A stretch of DNA of 42,078 nt, taken from the NCBI GenBank assembly GCA_029260765.1, contig JAJDCP010000043.1, forward strand, positions 1 to 42,078. The letters run 5' to 3'. Positions 1-7,238 of this stretch are shown here, one piece after another; within the stretch, counting starts at the first letter, position 1, and each line of letters opens with the position of its first letter. The notes under the pieces were generated by a model. The model searched no databases. It had not been told where the DNA came from and saw only the letters and a list, made by a program, of their open reading frames with translations. Source of the stretch: Planctomycetota bacterium (GTDB taxonomy: Bacteria; Planctomycetota; J058; JAJDCP01). The position numbers and the translations under genes are program-made.

Positions 1-222
1 GGTGTTGCCGTCGGTCATAGACCTACGCTACAGCGGCTGCAAGCCGCTTCGGCAGCGGTACCACGCCCCTGTAGCTGCGCTCTGTGAGCGACGGAAGGCG
101 CGTGCGCAGCGCGTGCCCCGAAGATCCGGGGTGATTCTATGCAGGTCGGTGTTGCCGTCGGTCATAGACCGACGCTACAGCGGCTGCAAGCCGCTTCGGC
201 AGCGGTTCCTCGCCCCTGTAGC
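1..222. repeat. Two copies of a 75-bp hairpin-rich dispersed repeat
   Basis: Positions 1-75 and 148-222 are near-identical direct copies differing at a few bases. Each copy contains small palindromes: GTCGGTC-ata-GACCGAC (157-173 in the second copy) and GCGGCT-gca-AGCCGC. The stretch between them has no convincing gene. The style (cgctacag, cccctgtagc) resembles hairpin repeats elsewhere in the window near 22850-23040 and 41885-41905, so it looks like a genome-wide REP/MITE-type family. Open frames across it are repeat translations, not genes. Confidence 0.75.
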
Positions 223-271
223 GGGACTGCCTTACGGAGCGCGGCCAGCGAAAGCGCCAAACTCCAGCCTA

Positions 272-439
272 GCAGACTGCGTCAAAAATCGCTTCGCCAG
301 GCACCACGGCGGCGGCGCGCTGCCTGCGCCTTCGGCCCGCTTCGCTGTGCGTCGTCAGCGAAGCGGCCGAAGACCGTGACTGAGGCGGCATCACACCACC
401 GGCGCGGCACCTCGCTTCACGATTTTCGTCGCAGGCTGC
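272..439. repeat. MITE-like element, copy 1
   Basis: A ~168-bp element begins GCAGACTGCG and ends CGCAGGCTGC. The end, reverse-complemented, matches the start imperfectly over about 40 bases (GCAG-CTGCG, AAAATCG, then the CCACGGCGGCGG-like part), so it has terminal inverted repeats. An internal palindrome (CTTCGGCC...GGCCGAAG) sits near 330-374. A second copy with a different core lies at 41925-42078. No coding capacity is seen, so a non-autonomous mobile repeat is the best reading; the transposase partner is not in the window. Confidence 0.7.
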
Positions 440-449
440 TGGGGGCAGG

Positions 450-974
450 CTACTCGCCTTCGACCCTCTTCTTCAAGCCCGACAGACCGGCCTCGAAGTC
501 GGGGCCCATCGCCCCGTCCATGATCAGCCCGAAGTAGCGCGCCACGATGCCATCGAGCTTGCCGCCGTTGTACCAGGTCACCTTGGTACCACCATCGACC
601 GCTTCGAAACGCAGACCGCCCTGGCTCTTGTAGACTTCGTCGAAGGTCAGGTCGTACGCCACGCCGGTCGAGTCGGAGGCGGCAGTGAAGATCATGTGGC
701 CCTTACCCCCGTCGAAGGTCCAGCTCTGCTCCGCCCCGACGCCCTGCAGAGTCTCACCATGCGTGTACTCCATGCCGGGGTAGTTGGTCGTGTTCCAGGC
801 AGTCCAATCGGGCCAGGTCCCGAAGTCTCCCACCAGCACAAAGACCGAATCACTCGGCGCGTTGATGGTGAGCGAGCGCTCGACCATGTACTCGCCAGGC
901 AGGGTAAAGCTGATGCCCACGAAGGCCACGGCCAGGACCACCAGAATGATCAGCAGGATCTTCAAGAATTTCAT
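450..974 (-). CDS. Membrane-anchored SRPBCC-family protein
   Basis: This 174-residue protein starts with one hydrophobic helix (residues 4-24, rich in L, I and V). A START/SRPBCC-like domain follows, with the usual opening 'ERSLTINAPSDSVFVLVGDF' (a strand, then the helix that follows 'APxxxVF') and a late strand 'GGTKVTWYNGG'. SRPBCC proteins form a deep hydrophobic pocket for lipids or aromatic ligands; no catalytic residues define the ligand here. Its ATG overlaps the stop of the upstream gene as ATGA (971-974), so the two are translationally coupled. The N-terminal helix with no lipobox suggests an inner-membrane anchor with the domain outside. Last gene of the long minus-strand run. Confidence 0.8.
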   Translation of the reverse strand: MKFLKILLIILVVLAVAFVGISFTLPGEYMVERSLTINAPSDSVFVLVGDFGTWPDWTAWNTTNYPGMEYTHGETLQGVGAEQSWTFDGGKGHMIFTAASDSTGVAYDLTFDEVYKSQGGLRFEAVDGGTKVTWYNGGKLDGIVARYFGLIMDGAMGPDFEAGLSGLKKRVEGE

Positions 975-1441
975 CGTCCCTCTCTTCCAGCTCTGAGCTC
1001 TTCAGACTCGAGCCGCTCTTTGAACACCAATAGGATGCGGGTAAATGCATCGACGATCTGGGCGCGCAACAGCTGCTCGACCAGTCCGGCGATCCATGGC
1101 AGGTGCAGGGTGTACTGCGAGCGCCAGAGCACCTCGCAACCGTCGCCCCGCGGAGTCAGCTCGACACAGCCGCCCTGGTGGTCGACGGGCAGAGTCGACT
1201 CGATGATGCGGTATTCGAAACGCCGCGGGCGCTCGAAGCTGCCGACCTCTTCGACGAAGCGCAGGCCGAGAGATCTCAGCTCACGTACAGCGCCCCGGCC
1301 GTTGCGTTCCTCCAGCCCTGGCCGTAGGAGCCGGGCGCTGCTGATCTCGGGGACCGCGACATAGCCTTCGTGGTCGCTCAAGACCTCGAAGACGCGCTCA
1401 CAGGGTGCGTGGATGTAGGCACTGACCTCGGCTGTCTGCAC
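971..1441 (-). CDS. SRPBCC-family (cyclase/dehydrase or RatA-like) protein
   Basis: This 156-residue soluble protein has the family opening 'VSAYIHAPCERVFEVLSDHE' (strand, then 'APxxxVF' helix). It also has a central 'LRSLGLRFVEEV' strand and an amphipathic C-terminal helix (about 112-150) that would close the pocket. This is a polyketide-cyclase/coenzyme-Q-binding-like fold; the ligand cannot be read from sequence. It starts 9 bases after the mmsA stop and overlaps the next SRPBCC gene by four bases, so the pair is probably a coupled two-gene tail of the operon. No signal peptide is seen. Confidence 0.8.
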   Translation of the reverse strand: MQTAEVSAYIHAPCERVFEVLSDHEGYVAVPEISSARLLRPGLEERNGRGAVRELRSLGLRFVEEVGSFERPRRFEYRIIESTLPVDHQGGCVELTPRGDGCEVLWRSQYTLHLPWIAGLVEQLLRAQIVDAFTRILLVFKERLESEELRAGREGR

Positions 1442-1450
1442 GGAACCCCC

Positions 1451-2947
1451 TCACTGCGCCGTGGGCATGATGAAGTCGGCTCCGCCCCTGATCCCGGTGG
1501 GCCAGCGCGAGGTAACGGTTTTGAGTTGCGTGTAGAAACGCACACCGTCCGCACCGTGCATGTGCTGGGTGCCGAACAGCGAGCGCTTCCAGCCACCAAA
1601 GCAGTGGAAGGCCATCGGCACAGGGATCGGCACATTCACGCCGACCATGCCCGCCTGCACCTGCGAGCAGAAGGTGCGGGCGGCGTCTCCGTCGCGCGTG
1701 AAGATGGCCGTGCCGTTTCCAAACTCGTGGCTGTTCACGACCTCGAGCGCACTGTCGAAGTCGGGTACCCGCACGACGACGAGCACTGGTCCAAAGATCT
1801 CCTCTTTGTAGATGCGCATGTCGGTCGTGACGTGGTCGAACAGGCAACCCCCGAAAAAGAACCCAGCCTCGTTTCCGGGGACCTGCAGGTTGCGGCCATC
1901 GACGACCAGCTCAGCCCCCTCGCGCACACCGAGGTCGACATAGCCCGCGACCTTGTCTTTGTGCGCCTGCGTGACCAGCGGACCCATCTGTGCCTCGGGC
2001 TGCGTGCCGGGTGCGACCACCAGCCCTTCGACGCGCGGCTTCAGCCGGGCCACCAGCTCGTCAGCTACCGAGCCTACAGCGACGGCCACCGAGATCGCCA
2101 TGCAGCGCTCGCCAGCGGAGCCGTAGGCCGCGCCCATCAGCGCGTCCACGGCCTGGTTGAGGTCGGCATCGGGCAGCACCACCAGGTGGTTCTTGGCACC
2201 GCCCAGCGCCTGCACGCGCTTGCCGGCCGCGCTTCCTCGCGCATAGAGGCTCTCGGCCACAGGCGTGGAGCCGACGAAGCTCAAGGCGCGCACGCGGGGG
2301 TCTGCGACCAGAGCTTCCACGGCTTCCCGGTCTCCCCCCAACACATTGGCCACGCCTGGAGGGCAGCCGGCCTCGTGCAAGAGCTCGATCATGCGCAGCA
2401 CCACCGAGGGGTCCTTCTCGCTCGGCTTGAGCACAAAGGTATTGCCGCATGCGATGGCGATCGGAAGCATCCACAAGGGCACCATCGCCGGGAAGTTGAA
2501 GGGCGTGATCCCGGCACAGACGCCGAGCGGTTGCCGCACCGAGTAGCTGTCGATGGCGGTGCCGACATTCTCGCTGAACTCGCCTTTCAGCAGGTGGGGA
2601 ATGCCGCAGGCGAACTCGATGACCTCACGCCCTCTGATGACCGAGCCGCGCGCATCTGCCAGGACTTTGCCATGCTCAGCGGTGATCAGCGCCGCCAGCT
2701 CGTCGGTATGCTGTTCGACCAGGCTGTTGAAGCGGAACAACACCCGCGCGCGCTTGACCGGCGGCAACTGTGACCAGGCAGGGAAAGCCCGTGTCGCCGC
2801 ATCGACCGCGCGCGTGACCTCTTCGGCCGAGGCCAGGGGCAGCCGCGCTGCCAGCTCGCCCGTGGCGGGATTGGTAACATCTCCCCAGCGTCCGCTTGTG
2901 CCCTCGCAGGGGGCACCGTCGACAAAGTGTTTCAATTCCTGGACCAT
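1451..2947 (-). CDS. mmsA: Methylmalonate-semialdehyde dehydrogenase (CoA-acylating)
   Basis: This 498-residue protein matches the ALDH6 family in length and layout. It oxidises methylmalonate or malonate semialdehyde to propionyl- or acetyl-CoA with NAD+ and CoA, in valine, inositol and beta-alanine catabolism. The oxyanion Asn is N151 in 'ITPFNFP' and the catalytic Cys is C282 in '[11 protein letters not shown]'. The usual general-base Glu of hydrolytic ALDHs is replaced ('ALGGAKNH', A247), as expected for the CoA-acylating branch. It starts 93 bases after the small Cys protein upstream and ends 9 bases before the first SRPBCC gene. No other valine-catabolism genes lie nearby. Confidence 0.95.
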   Translation of the reverse strand: MVQELKHFVDGAPCEGTSGRWGDVTNPATGELAARLPLASAEEVTRAVDAATRAFPAWSQLPPVKRARVLFRFNSLVEQHTDELAALITAEHGKVLADARGSVIRGREVIEFACGIPHLLKGEFSENVGTAIDSYSVRQPLGVCAGITPFNFPAMVPLWMLPIAIACGNTFVLKPSEKDPSVVLRMIELLHEAGCPPGVANVLGGDREAVEALVADPRVRALSFVGSTPVAESLYARGSAAGKRVQALGGAKNHLVVLPDADLNQAVDALMGAAYGSAGERCMAISVAVAVGSVADELVARLKPRVEGLVVAPGTQPEAQMGPLVTQAHKDKVAGYVDLGVREGAELVVDGRNLQVPGNEAGFFFGGCLFDHVTTDMRIYKEEIFGPVLVVVRVPDFDSALEVVNSHEFGNGTAIFTRDGDAARTFCSQVQAGMVGVNVPIPVPMAFHCFGGWKRSLFGTQHMHGADGVRFYTQLKTVTSRWPTGIRGGADFIMPTAQ

Positions 2948-3040
2948 GAGGGCCCTCCCGGCGGCAAAACGCCCACTTTGCCAGATGGTCTGAGGCGTCG
3001 CAAGCGCTGGCTTCGGCCTGCCGGTCTGGTTCGCTCATTC

Positions 3041-3421
3041 CTACTCGTGCGCGAAGAGCTGCAAGCCCAGCTCTGCCGCCCGGCGGGCCAGACGCTCCTG
3101 GAAGATCCCCACCCGCCCGTGGCAGTCGTCGAGCTCCGCAGGCCCAAGCACGAGCAGATAGCCAGCGGGCGTCTCGGCGACCACCGCCGGCAGGCGGTCT
3201 GCGACGAACTCTGCCAGGCCTGGCTCGAGCTCGTTCCGATGCAACGCGCGCACTTCGTCCTTCAGCAGTCCACGGCAGCTCTGCCAGGCAGACTTTTCGC
3301 CGCCCGTTGTGGTGTGGGTGATGCTGCACAGCGAGCAGGAGCCCTTCCCCAGCAGCTTGGCCATGACGTAGCGCAGCTCGCCAAAGAGACCGCCATCGGC
3401 GTTGTAGATCAGAGTCAACAT
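3041..3421 (-). CDS. Small conserved protein with Cys motif, function unknown
   Basis: This 126-residue protein opens with 'LIYNADGGLFGELRYVMAK' followed by 'CSLCSITH' (CxxC at about 29-32). I recognise this layout (N-terminal YNADxGLF, then CxLC) as a recurrent small hypothetical family in proteobacteria and other phyla, with no function known to me. The CxxC could bind metal or be redox active. SD AAGGA precedes the ATG. It lies 12 bases after the lipoprotein peptidase stop, inside the same minus-strand run. Confidence 0.7.
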   Translation of the reverse strand: MLTLIYNADGGLFGELRYVMAKLLGKGSCSLCSITHTTTGGEKSAWQSCRGLLKDEVRALHRNELEPGLAEFVADRLPAVVAETPAGYLLVLGPAELDDCHGRVGIFQERLARRAAELGLQLFAHE

Positions 3422-3433
3422 GGCTGTCCTTCT

Positions 3434-4147
3434 TCAGGGGCCGACGGCGGGCAGCCGCACGAAACCGTCAGCCAATTCGTACGCGGACCAGCCGTCAAGG
3501 GTCTGCGACAGCAGGCGCACCAGCGCGCCGATGCTGTAGGGCACGCTGCGCGCCTGGGGGCCCACGTGTCCTTCCCGGGGCTGGTCGACATAGTGGTCGC
3601 TGTCTCCGCCGCGGTCGACGGCCAGATGGGCGAGCTCATGGGCGAGGGTGCTGGTCAGCTCGTGGATGGTCTGCGGAGGTGTGTTCCAGCAGCTCCAGTA
3701 GATGGTGGGACGAGGCTGACCAGCGCTGTCTGTGAGAATCCGATGGCTCTGCACATCGTCATGGGCCGTGTCGGCATCGGAGAACATGCCGAGCTTGGTC
3801 GCAAAGATCACTCTGGGGGGCTGGCCGGCGAGCGCCGCCGCCAGGTAGTGGTGGTAGACGGTTCGGGGCGTATCCTCGCTGAAGTCGGGCCGCCAGGGGG
3901 CGCCCGACTCGAGCAGGCGGCGCGCAAAGCGCTCGGAGCTCACGATCAGGCTGAAACGCTGCACGACGTGGTCGAGGGTCGGGCGCCAGTGTTCGGGAAA
4001 GCTCGCGGCGTACTCGACCTCAACGACTTGGGGCTGGCGGCCCCGGAACGGCAATGCCGGAGCCTGGACCAGGTCTCCGGCGCAGCCCGCCAGGCAGGCA
4101 CAAAGCGACAGAAATCCCAGCCAGTATCGATACCCTCGGGGCTTCAG
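3434..4147 (-). CDS. Lipoprotein zinc metallopeptidase, M35-like; probable CTG start
   Basis: About 237 residues. A lipoprotein signal sits at the N-terminus (hydrophobic run 'YWLGFLSLCACLAGC', lipobox LAGC). A zincin motif HELAH occurs in 'STLAHELAHLAVDRG', followed by 'DSDHY' and, downstream, 'DGWSAYELAD'. The order HExxH, then a D-containing GTxD-like segment, then a 'NADSYE'-like helix recalls the M35 lysine-specific metalloendopeptidase domain; this is inference. There is no ATG or GTG near the signal. The codon CTG at 4147 overlaps the TGA of the upstream gene (CTGA) and has GGAGAG six bases before it, so I take CTG as the start. The protein would be exported and lipid-anchored. Confidence 0.7.
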   Translation of the reverse strand: MKPRGYRYWLGFLSLCACLAGCAGDLVQAPALPFRGRQPQVVEVEYAASFPEHWRPTLDHVVQRFSLIVSSERFARRLLESGAPWRPDFSEDTPRTVYHHYLAAALAGQPPRVIFATKLGMFSDADTAHDDVQSHRILTDSAGQPRPTIYWSCWNTPPQTIHELTSTLAHELAHLAVDRGGDSDHYVDQPREGHVGPQARSVPYSIGALVRLLSQTLDGWSAYELADGFVRLPAVGP

Positions 4148-4644
4148 ACGAAACTCTCCGCGTCTGGGTCCTGGGGCGGACGCACGCCGACGTACACGTT
4201 GGCGTGCTTGTCGACGAAATACAGGCCGGTTTTGGTGCTCTTCTTGAGATAGACAGGCCGTGCGGAATCGGCTCCAGAGCTGCGCACGGCCACGGTCCAG
4301 CCTCGCCCGTGGGGATCTTCGACGCTGCGCTCGACGGCCAGCTGCCATGATGCGGGATCGAGACGGTAGCCGTTCTCGGGGAGGGAATCGCGGGCATAGC
4401 TGCGGAAGATGTGATGGTGCCGGGCGTCTTTCATCCGCGCGACGAACGTCCCGTTCGACGGCCTGCGATCCCAGCTGGTGTCCTGCTTGAAGGGGATGGT
4501 GAGGTACTGCAGCAGTCCACGGCCGAGGTCGCGGCTGTCAGGCTCGAGATAGAGGAACACGGCCTCGAACCAGAGCTTGAGGGCTTCGATGGGTTCTGCG
4601 CCACAGGCTTCGTGCCGAGCCTTCCAGGTTGCGAGCTCAGCCAT
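4144..4644 (-). CDS. DUF6935-like protein
   Basis: This 166-residue soluble protein has 'EALKLWFEAVFLYLE' near the start, 'FVARMKDARHHHIFRSYARDSLPENGYRLDP' style text in the middle (positions ~68-100) and 'AVRSSGADSARPVYLKKS' then 'VYVGVRPP' at the end. The SSGADSxRPxxL...VGVRPP signature matches, from memory, the DUF6935 family found in bacteria and some eukaryotes; no activity is known to me. The ATG is 30 bases past the previous stop. Its own stop is overlapped by the CTG start of the lipoprotein gene, which implies coupled synthesis. Confidence 0.65.
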   Translation of the reverse strand: MAELATWKARHEACGAEPIEALKLWFEAVFLYLEPDSRDLGRGLLQYLTIPFKQDTSWDRRPSNGTFVARMKDARHHHIFRSYARDSLPENGYRLDPASWQLAVERSVEDPHGRGWTVAVRSSGADSARPVYLKKSTKTGLYFVDKHANVYVGVRPPQDPDAESFV

Positions 4645-4674
4645 GACACACTCCTTGCAGGGCGCGGCGCAGCT

Positions 4675-5568
4675 TCAGGCTTCCTTGTCGGGCGGCTGGA
4701 ACAGGCGGTCGTAGGCCTGCAGCTGCTCGGAGCGTTCTTGCCAGGCCTGCATCAGAGCTGTGCGCGACGCGCGGGTCTCCTGTGCGCGGCTGACGAGCCG
4801 GTCGACTTTCACGACTTCGAGGAAGTCTGCGACCTCCACGAGCTTCGTTTTCCCCACCGAGACGCCGCGGCTGATGCCATAGATGGTCAGGGCCGCGCGC
4901 AGGCGCAGCTCTTGCCGGATCAGCGTCTCCATGACCGCCATCATACGGCGTCCGATCACTTTGGGGGCGAAGTTGGCGAAGAAGCGGTCGATCTCTTCCT
5001 CAGAGGCAGCGTCGCGTGCGACCTTGTAGTTGAGCTCGAGGTTGCCCGGCAGGGTGCCGAGCACGAAACGTGCCGTCTTGCGGCTCAGCCCGACCAGCAA
5101 GCGCGCAAAGGAGCGGGCGTTTCCGCTCAATGAGCTCGCGGAGCAGAGCTTGATCAAGCGCGAGACATCATCGACGAACAAGCCGTAGTCGGTGAGGTCG
5201 AAGTACTGGAACAAGAAGTTGCAGAAGGTCTTGTGCAGCAAGACCCGGCGGGTGTCTTTCTTGTCCGCGATGAAGGCGTCGATCTTGGCGCCCAGACCGG
5301 CATCGTCGTCGAGGGCTGTGCGCGCGCTCTCGCTCAGCAGTCCCTCCAGTTTCTCGCCAAAATGCTCGGAGATCTCGTCGCACAGATCCGCGTCGAATTC
5401 GGGCTCAGAAGTCAAACTGATCAGCAGGTCAAACATCCCGAGCTGTTTGAGCTCGGCGAGCAGCGCCTTGACCTGTTCAGGATCTTCGGGCTTGGTCTCG
5501 GCATCGTCTTGCAGCAGCTTCCGCAGCTCGTTCTCGACGTGGAACATGCAATGGTCGTCGTTAATCAC
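4675..5568 (-). CDS. Helical protein of unknown function
   Basis: A 297-residue soluble, largely helical protein; I do not recognise a family. The N-terminal 60 residues are acidic. The middle has 'LLHKTFCNFLFQYFDLTDYGLFVDDVSRLIKLC', read in two parts around residues 110-142, and the C-terminus (255-290) is probably coiled. It starts with GTG that overlaps the stop of the FHA gene as GTGA (5565-5568) behind GGTGGAG, so it is made coupled to the FHA protein and may be its partner. A later ATG eight codons in is a possible alternative start. Confidence 0.65.
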   Translation of the reverse strand: MINDDHCMFHVENELRKLLQDDAETKPEDPEQVKALLAELKQLGMFDLLISLTSEPEFDADLCDEISEHFGEKLEGLLSESARTALDDDAGLGAKIDAFIADKKDTRRVLLHKTFCNFLFQYFDLTDYGLFVDDVSRLIKLCSASSLSGNARSFARLLVGLSRKTARFVLGTLPGNLELNYKVARDAASEEEIDRFFANFAPKVIGRRMMAVMETLIRQELRLRAALTIYGISRGVSVGKTKLVEVADFLEVVKVDRLVSRAQETRASRTALMQAWQERSEQLQAYDRLFQPPDKEA

Positions 5569-7184
5569 GCTCCACCCTCTTGCGCAGGCGCCGCTGGATT
5601 CTGAGGCGGCGGGGGAAGTTGGGAATCGGATAGCGGAACATTCCGGTCGGCGAACGCCGTCTGGGCACGCAAGGCCCCGGACGTCAGGCCCGGTTCGATT
5701 CTGGCGAGCAGGTAGCGAGCCGCGTCGCTGGCTGGCTCGATCGAGACGATGCGCCGCGCCAGATCGCTGGCGTGGCCTGCCTGCCCGGAACGGTGCATAC
5801 CTTCAGCCTGCAGCACCAGCTCACGGACAGCCTCGCGCAGCCGTCCCTTGAGCTCGAGGTTGGCGGTGCGCAACTTCAGATTGTCCCGTTCGAAGCGAGC
5901 GATCTTCTCACTCAGCTGGGTCTCGGTCGAACGCAGCGCTGTCTGCAGCTCGGCCAGCTCGTCGGTCAGCTTCGTGACCTCGGTGCCGCGTTCGTGGTCG
6001 AGGGCGATGGCGACCAGGCGCATCTCGTCTGGAATCTCGCTGGGACGCAACGCCAGCTCTTGCTCGAGCTCAACGATGCGGGCCTCGGCAGCGAGCAGGG
6101 CTTCGGTCTGCGCAGCAGGCGCTGCAGGCGCTGCGGGCTTGCTGCCCACCGCGCGCATCTGGCGGGTCTCTTCGACCTTCTCTTCGAGGTCTTGTTTGCG
6201 GCGCAGCAGCGTCGTGCGCCCCTCGGGACGGCTGCCCAGCGTCTTGAGCTTGGTCACCACCTTGTTCAGCTCTTGCTCGAGCCGCGTGAGCTCAGATATG
6301 GAGGCGGGGTCTGGGGGAGGAGCCTCAGCCGGGGCGGCCTCGCCCAACACGCGCGCCAAGACGCTCTCAGCACGTTGGGTCTTGGCCCGGGCTTCGCGCA
6401 GCAGCCGCTTGGCCAACTGACGGAATGCCTGCACGGTGTTCTGCACCGCGTCGGACTCTTCGTGCTCGCGGCGGGCCAGGTCGAGCTGGATCAAGTCGTG
6501 GCGGACTGCGGCCAGCCGCTCCTGCGCGCTGCTGACCAGGGCCTCGAAGCGAACGAGCTCGCGGAGCTGCTCGGCGTCGGCCAGGGCCGGGTCGTCGAGC
6601 TCGATGGCCAGTTGCACCTCGGAATGCTCAAAGCCAAAGAAGCTCAGCCCGAGTGTCAGCACATCACCGCCGTGCAGCTCGGCTTTGTCGACTTTGTGGC
6701 CGTTGAGCAGCGTGCCGTTCTTGCTGCCAAGGTCGATGACCCGGAAATCCCAGCCGTTCTCGGTTTCGACCCGACAATGGGCGCGCGAGACCTCCGGGTC
6801 CTGCACTTCGAGGTCGACCTTCTCGTCCCGGCCCAGGACCAACACCCCGTCCAGTGCAAAAGCCTGCCCCGTCTGGCGGCCCTCGAGACAGGTCAAGCGC
6901 GCGCGAGGCCGCGCCTGGGGGTGACGTGCGCGCAGCTTCTCGCGCAGACCCTGAAGCAGACTGGTCAGCGCCTTGACGCGCAGCTTGTTGAGTCGAGAAT
7001 CGTTGACTTTCAGAAGCTTGCGTTCTTCTTCGAGGTCGTCTGGGCTGAGGTCGAGGTTGCGCAGCTTCATGAAGCGGGTGCGGCGGGTGCCGGGCCTGCG
7101 GATGCGCGGGCGCGAACCGGGCCGGGGCCCGGCGCCTTCGGCGTCGGCTGGCGAAGAACCGGAGCGCGTGTTTTGATCGCTCAT
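5565..7184 (-). CDS. FHA-domain protein with long coiled coil
   Basis: This 539-residue protein has a basic N-terminus (Arg/Pro-rich to residue 37) and a short helical part. A canonical FHA domain follows (about 95-190) with the phosphothreonine-binding residues GRD (118-120), SRAH (133-136) and GSKNGT (153-158). A long charged coiled coil runs from roughly 205 to 470, then an Ala/Pro-rich tail. FHA domains read pThr on partners, and a Ser/Thr kinase gene lies at 17823-20780. No signal or membrane helix is seen, so it is cytoplasmic. It follows the dynamin-like GTPase by 54 bases and overlaps the next gene by four bases. A scaffold linking kinase signalling to the GTPase is plausible but unproved. 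Confidence 0.85.
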   Translation of the reverse strand: MSDQNTRSGSSPADAEGAGPRPGSRPRIRRPGTRRTRFMKLRNLDLSPDDLEEERKLLKVNDSRLNKLRVKALTSLLQGLREKLRARHPQARPRARLTCLEGRQTGQAFALDGVLVLGRDEKVDLEVQDPEVSRAHCRVETENGWDFRVIDLGSKNGTLLNGHKVDKAELHGGDVLTLGLSFFGFEHSEVQLAIELDDPALADAEQLRELVRFEALVSSAQERLAAVRHDLIQLDLARREHEESDAVQNTVQAFRQLAKRLLREARAKTQRAESVLARVLGEAAPAEAPPPDPASISELTRLEQELNKVVTKLKTLGSRPEGRTTLLRRKQDLEEKVEETRQMRAVGSKPAAPAAPAAQTEALLAAEARIVELEQELALRPSEIPDEMRLVAIALDHERGTEVTKLTDELAELQTALRSTETQLSEKIARFERDNLKLRTANLELKGRLREAVRELVLQAEGMHRSGQAGHASDLARRIVSIEPASDAARYLLARIEPGLTSGALRAQTAFADRNVPLSDSQLPPPPQNPAAPAQEGGA

Positions 7185-7238
7185 GGCACCCCTGGATGCT
7201 GCACAAGCCTGCGATCGTACTTGAGGGCCCGTGTCGGG

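Noticed and set aside
1370..2773. 467-codon plus-strand frame opposite mmsA
   Set aside because: Antisense shadow of a well-supported aldehyde dehydrogenase.
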